A stretch of 64,000 bases of DNA from NCBI GenBank assembly GCA_021018995.1, contig CM037598.1, positions 41,656,685-41,720,684 of the forward strand, given 5' to 3'. This stretch comes from Chloranthus sessilifolius. Its lineage: Eukaryota; Streptophyta; Magnoliopsida; Chloranthales; Chloranthaceae. Below the pieces are notes generated by a model that was given only the letters and a program-made list of their open reading frames with translations, made no database searches and was not told the DNA's origin. The position numbers and the translations under genes were made by a program. The first letter of the stretch is position 1; each line of letters opens with the position of its first letter. Of this stretch, positions 46,001 to 55,496 are shown piece after piece.

Positions 46001-49000
46001 ATATATATATTATATAGACGATCTAAACATAGACCCGGCCATAGTAGAGACCGCTTACGAGCAAGTCGATCGGGTGCTTAATACTTTTCCAATTGATAAC
46101 CGAAGCCCCTACCTAAGAGCCCGGTAAATCAGAGTCATATTTTACACTTCGGTACTTATATATTGATTTAGGTATCCCGGGACACCAAAAGCTATGAGTG
46201 GCTACTCCATTTTTGAGCGCCTCATCACATTGGATCAACAAAATCCACGGTTGCACAACAACTCAGGCTATTAATAAGATGGACTAATATTTGGAGGGCA
46301 CTGTAGATACACTACAAAAGCTAAAACTATTAATGACAACCAAAAACTATCGCTATTAACAAAAATACTGCCGCTAATACCCTTACCGCTATAATCTTAA
46401 GAGCCTTCAATAGTTTTTTTGTTAATAGCGACAATTTTTGGGTGCAGAAAACTGCCGCTAATAGTCTTATTTTTTGTAGTGATAGTCAAACCTTTATTTT
46501 TAATATTAGGTTCACTTTGAAAAAAATGACACTGCATTTACATCTCTCGGGAATAACATCTAAGTGAAAGATTGGATTCCACTGTTCAGAGAGTAAAATA
46601 AGTTGTTCAAACTCAAGATCCATGGAATTTCATATCTTTGAGGTCTTTTCTAGAACAAAGAAAATGGGATTCTTCTAGATAGAGAGGAAACCCAATGTAA
46701 TGGGAGTTGCACTGGAATTCCTTCAAAAAATGGCACAGTTTGGTAAAATGATAGTCATTATTTTTATTTTAACAGTTTTAAAAGTTTTATAAAACTAAAA
46801 TTTTCAAAAATCACAATTTTTTTATTGTTTGGTTGATTCCTAAATGATTTCTCCATAAAAATATCGTTAAATTTGAAGTAAGTCAGTAACTAGAGTTGTA
46901 GTAAGGATATAATTATCTGGCTTTATAATCTAGATTTGTATCTAAAGCATAAAATAACCTTAGGCCTAGCCTTGTTACGCTTAAAAAAGTTTGGTATGAG
47001 AGATTTGAACAATAAAGGATTTACAAGCATAATACAGCATATTCATTTTTTGCACTTTATGGACCAGGCATCAAGCTTGACTCAATTCATTAATGCATAC
47101 TCAATTCCGCCCTAGATGTCTTAACAATCTTGTGTTGAACCGAAACGGAGATTGGTAGGCCATATATCCATGCCTGAACCCAACTCATTAGTTGGATCCA
47201 TCTCCTTATCATATCCCAGTTGCACCCCCTACGGAATATGTTGTAGAATTGTGGAGATAAAAAAAAAGTTTGTGAAAGAGATTATAAAAACTCTACTGTG
47301 TAGAAACTACTAAACATGTTTTTCAAGATTTTTAGAATTCGCCAAAAATATTTTTTTTTTCAAAATTAAAGAAAAACAACTAATATTTTTTTCCCGGTTG
47401 ACGACAAAATTATGTAAGAAGGGAGATAATGAATCTAAGTCCAAAATTTATCACTTGTACAACCATAAGATCATGATCTTAAAAATAGGGCACTTTAGAA
47501 AAACAACCTTAAAAAAAAACGTTTTAGCAATAAATTCCAAAACTTAATCGTTTTAAAAAAATTATGCTTTCATGGTTTTTTGAAGTTCTGAGATCCGTGA
47601 AAGCATTGTTTTTTTAAAACGTTTAAGTTTTGGACTTTTTTGCTTAGAAGTTTGTTTTTCTAATTTTCCCTTAAAAAAATAATAGGATTTTTCCTTTATA
47701 GAGGGAACCCAAATACAAGAACGACAGAAGAAGGAACTTTTTATTTTTTAAAAATTATCGGAGGACAGAAGACCTCTTATATTTACAACTTTGGTTTTTT
47801 GTCGTGGTGTGTAAGCTAGTGTTCATAATGTGAATGTTAACAATTTTTTTTCCCTCTCAAGATGAAAGAGGCGTCAAGAACCTACTTTGCAGAAGCTAAG
47901 TGGTACTATGAAGGCCATGTTCCATCATTCGAAGAGTATATGAACATTGCTTTGATAACATGCGGGTACCCACTGCTCAGTGTTGTCTCTTTAGTAGGGA
48001 TGGGAAAAGTAGCGACCAAGGAAGCTTTTGATTGGTTCATGGAAAAGCCGAAGCTCGTCATGGCCGCAGCAATGTTTTGTCGAGTAGTTGATGACATCCA
48101 ATCCAACATGGTATGATATAATATATGAGAGATTTGATTATTTGTAGAAATAGGGCCATGTCAATTCAATTTCGCGCTAAGCAGCTCACATCTTTGATCA
48201 ATCAAAGTAATTAAACTAGCAGCCTATTAATTAGATGGTTCCAACCTCTCATAAGCAGATTTTTAGGTTGGTATATCCCTCAACTAAAAATCCGCTTAAG
48301 AGAGGTTGGAACCATCTGATCGGGGTACTTAGGTGCATCAATTAAAAGAATATGCACAACCTTCCATATAGGAGTGCATGATTCGTACCATTAAAATTTC
48401 CAATGAGAGGGATTCTTGGACCCACTTCAGTTCAATATATGACGAACTACTTTGATGATTTGGATTGGTCCAAAACATGTGTTACATCGCACAATAAATG
48501 GGGATGATGACTTTATCTGTAATAAAGCGGTCACGCCACAACTACCTAAATAAAAACGTTAGAAGCTTGAGTGCACGTTGTGCTTGGATGCAAAGTTTAT
48601 TGGTTTCATTCCAAAACCTTCCAATCCAACTAATTCGATTGGAAGCAAGCTTCCCAGGCCTTACTTCTTGTGCCCATGCTAGCCAATATACTATTCGGCC
48701 ATAAATTTTTGGCCTAGTCCGACCCATTGACCCTTCACCTTTAGGCTAGTTTTAGTCCCTTCGTGGGCCAAACTCGATGGTTCAGTAAGCCAATTTGGCA
48801 TATTTCCACCACTACTTACAACTTCTCAATTTTTTTTTATTTGAAGCGGGAGCAAACAACTGGACAAGTTGTTAGTTCCATCGGTTGCTACATGAAGGAG
48901 CATGGTGTCTCAGAGCAAGAGGCAAGAGTGAAGCTTCAAGAAATGGCTATGAATGCATGGAAAGACGTAAACAAAGAATGCCTAAAACCCACACCTTTCG

Positions 49001-49140
49001 ATATGCCTATCATTGAGAGACCTCTCAATCTCACACGGGTAATTGAACTCTTATACAAGTATGAAGATGGATACACAGACTCCAAAGGAAAGACAAAAGA
49101 AATGATTACATCTTTTCTCATTGATCCTATTCCTACATAA
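32667..49140 (+). CDS. Terpene synthase (TPS-a type, probable cytosolic sesquiterpene synthase), 7 exons, 558 aa
   Basis: Exons 32667..32807, 34170..34431, 42811..43183, 43933..44151, 44377..44515, 47862..48110 and 48847..49140 total 1677 nt and 558 residues; every junction is GT-AG with matching phases (0,1,2,2,0,0). Sesquiterpene synthases ionise farnesyl diphosphate, with Mg2+ held by two acidic motifs. Visible: RRx8W (R24,R25,W34), RxR (R274-D-R276), DDIYD (311..315) and the second metal motif DDxxSxxxE (D455,S459,E463), the last split across exons 6 and 7. Only 23 residues precede RR, so no plastid transit peptide: a cytosolic enzyme is expected. It ends in DPIPT, usual for the family. 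No internal stop or missing motif is seen, so the gene looks functional. The product cannot be told from sequence alone; a germacrene/cadinane-type or other sesquiterpene is most likely, and a cytosolic monoterpene synthase is not excluded. Intron 2 is 8379 nt and full of repeats. Confidence 0.93.
32874..33032. mobile_element. Foldback element (MITE-like) in intron 1
   Basis: Ends are imperfect inverted repeats of about 20 bp (ttttttgcatatacccccc ... tgggggtatatgtaaaagaa); 159 bp, no coding. Target duplication not clear. Confidence 0.55.
33262..33297 (+). mobile_element. Single terminal repeat of a CACTA-like MITE (intron 1)
   Basis: CACTACAAAAAATAAGACTA followed by ttagaggcag, the same end as the complete copy at 33883..34045; the other end is missing. 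Confidence 0.6.
33883..34045. mobile_element. CACTA-like MITE in intron 1
   Basis: 163 bp starting CACTACAAAAAAACAG and ending tgtttttttgtagtg, with arms pairing over about 40 bp (ttattagaggcag / ttgccgctaatag). It sits 124 bp before exon 2. A 3-bp target duplication is imperfect here (gta / tta). Confidence 0.75.
34170..34431 (+). CDS. Terpene synthase exon 2 (aa 48-135)
   Basis: 262 nt after acceptor TTATTGCAG. Opens [20 protein letters not shown] and contains [20 protein letters not shown]. Ends in the split codon of GYNVSS|D before GTGAGC, phase 1. The open frame runs on into the intron. Confidence 0.93.
34523..34571. repeat. (TA)n microsatellite, intron 2
   Basis: About 48 bp of pure TA, with a second run at 34772..34801 followed by TGTA/TGTG repeats. 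Confidence 0.95.
36609..36865. repeat. Large inverted repeat inside solo LTR F
   Basis: Arm 36609..36710 pairs with 36775..36865 (for example taattccatagtttac with gtaaactatggaatta, and acacatcaaaatccttaat with its complement). The loop is about 65 bp and is itself made of TCGATC palindromes. Confidence 0.85.
36711..37300. repeat. TCGATCGA-type palindromic repeat cluster (LTR F)
   Basis: About 18 copies or variants of (aat)TCGATCGATCGA(aat), irregularly spaced over 590 bp; the same design as the clusters of the other LTRs but a different motif. Confidence 0.85.
37980..38879. other. Intron 2 sequence without recognised features
   Basis: No coding similarity. A (CA)n/(TA)n microsatellite lies at 38670..38703. 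Confidence 0.5.
38880..41765 (-). pseudogene. LINE (L1-type) remnant, antisense in intron 2
   Basis: The minus strand has broken pieces typical of plant non-LTR retrotransposons in the expected order. There is an endonuclease end near 41150..41050 ([20 protein letters not shown]-like), a spacer with [14 protein letters not shown]-like text near 40950, and the reverse transcriptase C-terminal region at 40569..40390 ([20 protein letters not shown], then [20 protein letters not shown]). Down to about 38880 the text is compatible with the zf-RVT end, but weakly. Many stops. Boundaries are approximate; no poly(A) tail or target duplication identified. Confidence 0.65.
41766..42810. other. Rest of intron 2
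   Basis: No gene seen. (TA)n at 42126..42144 and a (CTAT)n microsatellite at 42267..42322. It ends in the acceptor of exon 3. Confidence 0.6.
42811..43183 (+). CDS. Terpene synthase exon 3 (aa 135-259)
   Basis: 373 nt after acceptor CATTTAACAG. Encodes [35 protein letters not shown] and the helices up to HQKEIRELS. Donor GTAAGT, phase 2. Confidence 0.95.
43184..43932 (+). other. Terpene synthase intron 3
   Basis: 749 nt, GTAAGT ... ATCACAG. No repeat or coding recognised. Confidence 0.9.
43933..44151 (+). CDS. Terpene synthase exon 4 (aa 259-332), DDxxD exon
   Basis: 219 nt, the family's standard size. Carries [12 protein letters not shown] (RxR) and [20 protein letters not shown] (first metal motif). 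Donor GTTTGA is weak but the phase and protein fit. Confidence 0.95.
44377..44515 (+). CDS. Terpene synthase exon 5 (aa 332-378)
   Basis: Exactly 139 nt, as in most TPS-a genes. Starts with the split Arg codon then [20 protein letters not shown]. Ends KEV before GTACGT, phase 0. Too short to show as a long open frame. Confidence 0.93.
45055..45275. repeat. Repeat cluster ATGCATAC...AATGTATGCATAGG (LTR G)
   Basis: Five or more diverged copies of an element built from 'atgcgtacattgg' and its near complement 'atgtatgcataggcaa', making repeated inverted pairs; in U3 of the putative LTR. Confidence 0.7.
45971..46016. repeat. (TA)n microsatellite in intron 5
   Basis: TA run interrupted by gtatgta. 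Confidence 0.95.
46310..46481. mobile_element. CACTA-like MITE in intron 5
   Basis: 172 bp, CACTACAAAAG ... TTTTTTGTAGTG, same family as 33883..34045 (shared gccgctaatagtctt). A perfect 3-bp flank ATA on both sides matches the 3-bp target duplications of CACTA elements. Confidence 0.8.
46482..47496. other. Intron 5 sequence without recognised features
   Basis: AT-rich, with no coding or clear repeat. Confidence 0.5.
47497..47661. repeat. Foldback element in intron 5
   Basis: Arms of about 65..75 bp (47497..47573 and 47597..47661) share, in reverse complement, agaaaaacaa, tccaaaacttaa, cgttttaaaaaaa and atgctttca. The loop is about 23 bp. MITE-like; 200 bp before exon 6. Confidence 0.8.
47862..48110 (+). 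CDS. Terpene synthase exon 6 (aa 379-461)
   Basis: Exactly 249 nt. [20 protein letters not shown] to [11 protein letters not shown]; carries the first part of the second metal motif. Donor GTATGA. Confidence 0.95.
48234..48316. repeat. 83-bp near-perfect hairpin in intron 6
   Basis: Arm 48234..48270 pairs with 48281..48316 with about three mismatches and a 10-nt loop (gtatatccct). The arms begin gatggttccaacctctc. Transcribed with the gene as part of intron 6. Confidence 0.9.
48364..48846. other. Rest of terpene synthase intron 6
   Basis: No recognised feature besides the intron's own acceptor TTTATTTGAAG. Confidence 0.5.
48847..49140 (+). CDS. Terpene synthase exon 7 (aa 462-558)
   Basis: Acceptor TATTTGAAG, then [20 protein letters not shown], which supplies E463 of the metal motif and the helix K region. 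Ends LIDPIPT, TAA at 49138..49140. A possible polyadenylation signal AATAAA lies at 49272. Confidence 0.95.
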   Translation, partial: REQTTGQVVSSIGCYMKEHGVSEQEARVKLQEMAMNAWKDVNKECLKPTPFDMPIIERPLNLTRVIELLYKYEDGYTDSKGKTKEMITSFLIDPIPT

Positions 49141-49340
49141 GATTCAGGCTAGACTCTCACCATCTCTTTTTGGGGGTTATGGTTTTATGTATTAATATCT
49201 ATCTTTCAATAACGAGTTTGTATTAATCTTTATATAGAAGCCTTTATTTATTGTAGTTTCTTTTAAAAGTAAATAAACAAATATTCTACTTTACAATTAA
49301 TGTATCTCAAATCTCTCCCACTCTATAATGAAGCTAGTAA

Positions 49341-49537
49341 GGAACTCGTGCGATGCGCCAGAATGATCAAAGGAGGATCTGTGCATTGGAGGAACCCGTG
49401 AAATATGGGAGTGATCAAAATAGGACCCTGCATTGGAGGAACGTATGCGATGCACAGGAGTAATCAAAGGAGGACCCATGCATTAGGGGAACCCGTGCCA
49501 TACATGAGGGTGATCAAAGAAAAAACTCGTGCGATGC
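49341..49537. repeat. ~50-bp tandem repeat downstream of the terpene synthase
   Basis: Four diverged units of the type gaacccgtgcgatgc ... gtgatcaaaggaggaccc ... gcattgga, starting 200 bp after the stop codon. Confidence 0.8.
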
Positions 49538-49615
49538 ATGAATATTAGGCGAAAACAAACCCAAATGGGAGAGAGGGCAACCGGTGAGAGAGGGGTAGGT
49601 TAGGACTGTCTGTGG

Positions 49616-49618
<3 letters not shown>

Positions 49619-49654
<36 letters not shown>

Positions 49655-49672
49655 GGAGGGAGGGAGGGGGGG
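49619..49672. repeat. (GA)n and GGGA-rich low complexity
   Basis: Pure GA run of about 32 bp followed by ggagggaggg repeats. Confidence 0.95.
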
Positions 49673-49786
49673 AGGAACAATTTTTCTCTTTTTTCTTTGT
49701 TTTTTTCCCTAATAAATCTATGTGGCAAGTTGTAATTACTGGGGACACCTTCACTGAAATCTATATCCTCTAAAGGGTAGCCCATA

Positions 49787-50210
49787 CATATTAATGAGAA
49801 GGGTAGGTCCATTCCCACCTATCGAATTACTGGGGACCTTCACTGAAAGCTATTGACTGTTTTTAAATTAGATGATGGAGATCATTTTTTCAACCCAATC
49901 TTCCACATCATGGATCTTAAAACCATGGACATACCATCATACACTCAATTTTTTATTTCAAATGGCACATCCCAAAAAAGTGTCCTAAAATCAGGTTGCA
50001 CACATTTTGCTCAAACATGATATTTAGGTCACTTTTTGGGATGTGTGACATGTGGAATTAAAAATTGGCCATCTGATGGTAAGCTCATGGTCTCAACATC
50101 AATTGTATCGAAAATTGGGATGAAAAATGATCTCCATCATTTGGGTCGAAATAGTCAATGATTTCATCAACTCGATAGGTGCGAAGAGAGCTATCCTTAT
50201 TAGAATGACC
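49787..50210. repeat. Large imperfect foldback downstream of the terpene synthase
   Basis: Inner arms 49870..50140 (atgatggagatcattttt with its complement; atcccaaaaaagtg with cactttttgggat). Outer arms continue with cacctatcga / tcgataggtg and attgact / agtcaat. About 420 bp in all, no coding. MITE-like; central loop about 50000. Confidence 0.8.
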
Positions 50211-50608
50211 AACTCACTATTAGGGCATACATATTTTTGAAATCACTAGGGCGCCGTCATTTGCACCCATTTTCCCTGTGAGGAATACTCGCATTTTCGC
50301 CCTAAAAAATCGGTTGACTGCTTGGAATCTGACGATGGAGATCGTTCTTCGTCCCACACTTCTTGTCAACATTGGAAAATAGTTAATGTAGAGCAGAAAA
50401 TGAAATAATGTGTCCACTGCTTTGTTTTGTAAGGTAAATTTAAGATAACTTGCGCTTCTCATCTACCTCGCCAAGTGGTCTTGTGAAAGATGCAGCACGG
50501 GGCATCTTCTCACCACAATACAATTTTCTGCTAAATGTGGTTGAAATGTGCTTTTCATCTACCATTTTGCCCTTAAAAAGGGGCCTTTTGAAAGGGGTTG
50601 CCAAACAC
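50211..50608. other. Spacer before element D
   Basis: No gene recognised. A phrase like 'cttctcatctacc' recurs (50455 and 50552). Confidence 0.4.
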
Positions 50609-52835
50609 TGTGATGACCCAACTTTTTCAATCCTCACGGTATAGGAAAGGTCGGTTTGCCAACTTATTGATTTCTCAATATGCCGAATATCAGACTAAAG
50701 TCGACAACATATGCGTAATTCTAACAGAAAAGCAAAACTTCTAAGACCAGAATAATAGCTCATAGAAAAATATATCTCAAAAAGGAATCAGGAAGAACCA
50801 CCAGTGATGGCCAATCCAATCACCTAAACAATGGTTCCTAATGATGGTTCCTCAAAATGATATCAAAAATATCTAAACAAGGCCTTGGGCCAATAATCCA
50901 AAATAAATCTAAACCAAAAAGTAACAAACTAACAGGTCTAGTTCAAGGAAAGAACTCCTCTACTAGGATCTTTGGCTCCTCCTCAGGGATGTAGTCAGAG
51001 TCCTCAAGATCAAGGTCGTTGGAGCCTAAGTCAGTCTCAACACCTGTGACGTATAGTCGGGGTGAGCTAACATCGAAACTCAGTAGAGGAAACTCATTTA
51101 TCCACATTTTATCATAAGCAAATGGTTTTCAAAGACTTGAATCGGATCAGATATGGTTTTCAAAACATGCCTTGATTTACTAGCTTCCAATTCTAAAATA
51201 GTGTGCTGAATGAGAAGTATGACAAGTCTTACGTTATTATGTTGTCAGATTCTGATTTCATTCATGCTTCTATAGTTAAATGTCCTAAATTTATAACTTA
51301 AGATTATCTCTTAAATTAATATATTATGAGAGCGAAAGTATTACCGATGAAAAACCCTACTTACCATTGTCGTTCAATGAACCCTTTGTTTGAAAGTGCA
51401 ATAAGCCCCTGCGTCATGAGGGAAACTTGTGCTAGGCTGATTTACCCTCAACACGGTTCATAAAATCGAGGATTTCGTTCTAATTAACCTTAAATCAAAT
51501 GCGGATACTAAACATATCAGATTTTATGTTATTAATACATTTCCATATTTCAGATTTCTAATACATATTTCAGATTCAAACGTGAGGTTCGAAAGTTTCA
51601 AAATTTCGGAGTTCATATTTATTGCAAAGTTTATTCAGAATTTCTTAAGTCAAAGTAATGCTACTCAACATCATGTTTATTTTCAAAAATTTCGGGATCT
51701 ATGCTTGAAAACAGAATAACAAATGCTTAGATAAAATGCCATAAGTTTTAAGGTTCCTCTACCTTTGACTTTGATTCAATCTAAGCTCACACAAAGGTCC
51801 CCACAGTGGACTCTTTCTATTTTAGAACCTACAAGGATTAACGCCATAATTTGTTAATGGAATCTACAAGTCCAGACAAAAGCTCCCCACAAATTTTTCA
51901 AGAAAATTTTGAAGGCGAAAAATAGGACAAAATTCAATCATCGAGTTCCAAATTCGATGTTCGAATTTGAATTCGAACATCGAATTCCCTCATTAGTGCA
52001 TCAGACAGGAGCCAAAATTAGATCATCGAGTTTCATTTCAATGATCGAATTTCTCCAGGTCTATGCAATTTGAAATTTGTTCTTCTTAACTTGATTTTTC
52101 TTCCAAAAACCAAACTAACTTCTGTCATACATTCATAGTTTCTCTAATCTAATTTAGGTATCAAATAACTTAATCAAAAGAATTTAAAAGCCTACCTTTT
52201 AATGTCGATTCCTTTGACTTCCGTTGATCCAATTTCCAAGCACCGGATCAATCCGCCAAGCTTTATGCAGTCGAACTCCAAAATAAATTTATCTCTAACA
52301 TTGCTGCAAGAGCAACTGTCAGCCCAGAATTATCCGCACATGTATCCACTCTCCCCTATCCTTCTTTCTCAATATACGTAATCAAATCTGTGGCTGATCT
52401 CAAGGCATTTCTACGGTTGAGATGGGGAGAGTGATTTTAATTGCTAAGGGATCAAAGTAAAAGAGAGGACTTTTGCAAGAGCTCAAATTTTAGTTCTCAC
52501 GAGAGGGAGGAGAATGAAACTTCTCCTTCACTCTTCTCTCTTTATAATACAAACTATCACCCCAAAATATCATGATATTTTCTCAAAGTATCATGATCTT
52601 TTATTTACAAATCCTTTCCACTTAAATTGAAATTAAATCTAGTGTTGAGCACAAACACTCACATTGGTGTACAAGTCACAATTTATAGGACTTCCTTAAG
52701 TCCAAACTAGAATCCTTTTGGCCAAAATTCTTCTTTTACCCTAACATACCTAATTACCCCTAATTCATCACGTAAATTTTTTGGCACGCTTACTGAGGTA
52801 ATTGAATTCGGGTATAAAATATTTGGGATATTACA
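50609..52835 (-). repeat. 3' LTR of chromovirus D
   Basis: 2227 bp, + strand TGTGATGACCC to GGGATATTACA. Minus-strand TATAAA at 52546..52541; TCGA-type cluster at 51935..52050. Similar to LTR C through most of its length. Confidence 0.9.
51935..52050. repeat. TCGA-type palindromic cluster (LTR D)
   Basis: Copies of aattcgatgttcgaatttg, attcgaacatcgaattcc and atgatcgaattt. The same theme as in element C with the centre triplet changed. Confidence 0.75.
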
Positions 52836-52848
52836 TTCTCCCCTCCTT
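52836..52848 (-). promoter_or_regulatory. Polypurine tract of element D
   Basis: Minus strand AAGGAGGGGAGAA, preceded by 'gacgaaaattctt', immediately before the LTR. Confidence 0.8.
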
Positions 52849-53565
52849 AAGAATTTTCGTCGTCGAAAATGTAAAAGATACACGAACAGTTCTACAGGGA
52901 ACTCCTTCCTAACAAAAATCTGGAACCAAAACAAAAGCAAACAAGTCTAAAGCGAAAGAACATGGGTCACAGTGCGATGGCTTCACAAGGCATGCAAGTC
53001 AAGGGATGGGATTCGTAGTAACCTAAATGTACTACGTGTGGCACCCTATGGGGCCATAGTGGATTGCATCCGTACATGGATGCCTACCCCAAGTGTCATG
53101 TGCCGGGAAACTTACTTCACTGTGACGCAAGGTGAACTAACTAGAATTTGATCAAATTAGGTTATCAAGTACTCAAATTCCCACAATGGAAAACCAAGTC
53201 AAGCAGTCTGGAATGGTCTAATGGATCAAATCACAGAACTATATTCAAAATAAACACAGAAGCAGAAATCAAAGCAAAAACCATAAGTAACCCACATGAG
53301 AGATCAACCCATATCCCATAATGCATAGACAAAACAGTCATGTATAGAATCCATAGAGCTCATAATTCATATGCCAAATTAAAACAAAGCTAACTATCAC
53401 ATAAAGCAAACAAGAATTTATAAAAAGAAGCAAAAAGTAGAACCACCAGGTTCCAATAATCCATCAACTTTTAATAATTACAACCCCAAAATAGATTGAA
53501 AAAAATAAAACCATAATGTCACCAGTACTGCTCTAATCCTCCCTATCCGGACCAGATCTAGCTGC
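52849..53565 (-). other. Untranslated region between extra ORF and 3' LTR of D
   Basis: Keeps the block seen in C at 21140..21300 (acatgggtcacagtgcgatg ... gcaagtcaagggatggga). No coding. Confidence 0.6.
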
Positions 53566-54830
53566 CTAATCGGCCGGTGCCTGATCATCATCCCTGCCGT
53601 CATCTCCAGCATCTGTAGGTACCTCATCACCTGCTCCCGAAGTAGAAGCGTTATGCACATATGCACTGATATCAGCCATATATGTTGCATAATCAGCAGG
53701 GTAGGCATGTTGCATCAGATAGGTCAAAGCCCTCCCGTTAATCTCTAACTCCTTGCTCATGGAGTTCGTGTGTTGAGTCAACACCTGGATCTGCTGACTC
53801 ATAGTTGTTATCTGTTGTTTGAACTCCGATAAAGTGAGCATGTCAGTGTGTAGGGGCTGGTCTGTCTCGAGAGCAACATGTTCAACAACTGGTTGATCTT
53901 CATCCTCCTCATCATTGTTCGGAACCACAGTGTCCTTGGGAGCCTTCAACAACTTGTTATAGCTTCGACCCCAGTCAACTAATAGATTTTTAAACTGGTA
54001 GTGGACTTAGGCTCATCATGCGGAATCTCATAGGCCGGTCCTGCACGCTAATCTTCAAGCATCAGGGATATCAATCAGGCGTAGGGAATGCCTTTCGCCG
54101 GTCCCTTCAACTTTTTACCCATCTTTTCACGTGCCTTGATGATACCTTCAAATACCATTGCCGGTGCATTGAACCACTTCTCTTGGAACGCAGAGAATAG
54201 GGCTTGTTGGATGGTGCACCTTCATTCCGATCGTTGTCCAAAGGGATAGAGGATAGAGGATAGCTTTAAAAATCACATCAAGCATCTACATAGTATCCGG
54301 TAGTTGGGAATGGGCTACAGATCTGCTGGATCCGTGGTGTCCTTGGGTCATCCGGGCAATCACATCATGAACTCTCATAGGTTTAGTATTTGGTGCCCAC
54401 AAACCCATGGTCGGTGAATGCTTAGTTGGACAATTCATTGCGCAGCAATGTCATCGACATCAAAGGCGTAGTCGTGCCCATCGATGGTGGTGTATATTTT
54501 CTTCTCATCACCCCATCGCATACGTTGGTAAAAGTGGCATACCATCCAGGGATAAAAATGACTATGGAATGGTTGTAACAGGGATTTTAACTAGGCTCTT
54601 TCTAGGTAATCAAAGGCCCATTAAGTGGTAGCTTGCTGATCGAACAGCTCAGCAAAGCCCTTTGCACCCCAATACTCATTAGATTGCTCCCAAATTGGTG
54701 GGGGTGGTGGTATGGGTTGCTGAGGTTGCGGGATCTGTTGTGGAGGTGGTAGTTGGCTAGAAGATCCAGCCCTAGAAGCTGGACTTTTGGAAGTAGGGAC
54801 TCTAGGAACTGTGGTTTTCTTAGGTCCCAT
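53566..54830 (-). pseudogene. Extra sense-strand ORF of element D, decayed
   Basis: Diverged copy of the C ORF at 23000..21670. It starts MGPKKTTVPRVPTSKSPASR and keeps the Pro/Gln-rich N-terminus, IWEQSNEYWGAKGFAE, KKIYTTIDGHDYAFDVDDI, FSAFQEKWFNAPAMVFEGII, KGIPYA, an acidic stretch (VVPNNDEEDEDQP) and a tail with LMQHAYPADYATYMADISAY (C: MMQHAFPADYATYMVDIRAS). More stops than the C copy. The shared protein blocks show it was coding in the common ancestor. Confidence 0.7.
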
Positions 54831-55082
54831 AACAAAAAAGCAAACAAATTCGAAAATTGGAAATGCAATTGACAAAACTAGCTAGGTTTACCTTTTTGGG
54901 ATGAAAATTTTGGTTCCTTGTCAATGCACACAAATGCCCTTTGCAAATCCGAGTGTAATCCCCTTGATTTTGCCCAAGAAGACAAAAGTAACCTTACCCT
55001 AAAACCTCAAAGAACCCTAAGCCCTGCCCATGCGAAAAGGTGTGAAATGACAAAATAATAAAACCCAGCCGAACATTACTCA

Positions 55083-55195
55083 ACAAATTCGATCATCGAA
55101 TTTTTATTCGACCTTCAAATTTTCCCAAAACCTTGTCAGGTGCAGTGAAAATTCGAACTTCGAATTTTCATTTCGAGGTTTGAATTTTGCAGTAA
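55083..55195. repeat. TCGA-type palindromic cluster upstream of the extra ORF (element D)
   Basis: aaattcgatcatcgaatttt, ttcgaccttcaaatttt, aattcgaacttcgaatttt and tttcgaggtttgaatttt. Same position relative to the extra ORF as 23275..23430. Confidence 0.75.
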
Positions 55196-55496
55196 TTGTG
55201 CACTTCAAAAAATTTCAAATTTTTGAGTTTTTAAAGTCTCTTTTGGTTCTTTATTGCCATTTTTAATCCCTTACATGTTCAACACCTAATCTGGTCTATG
55301 ATGTCAGTGCACAACCCAGAATTCCCTATTTCAAATTACTAAATCCATCAAGTCTCGGCCCGATTGATCATGTGTGGTTTAGCCAACATAAACACAATCA
55401 TATATATAGAGAAAAAAAATAGGATCCCACTCAGAATTTATATATAGTCTATGATACATCTTTCAAGCCCAAAATCTTCATACATATCCACACAGC

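Larger units (their letters stand above)
44732..46184 (+). repeat. Probable LTR (Tat/Ogre-like, family G) in intron 5
   Basis: From TGTAATCCCG to TCCCGGGACA with a TATAAATA box at 45551..45558 and a repeat cluster upstream of it (45055..45275). After the end, 'aaaagctatgag' and TGGCTACTCCAT (46199..46210) resemble the tRNA-Arg type primer-binding region known from Tat/Ogre elements. Only about 100 bp of internal sequence remain before a MITE. No clean target duplication, so both ends are provisional. Confidence 0.5.

Noticed and set aside
49619-49672. GA-rich tract as a regulatory GAGA element
   Set aside because: Simple microsatellite downstream of the gene; no support for function.
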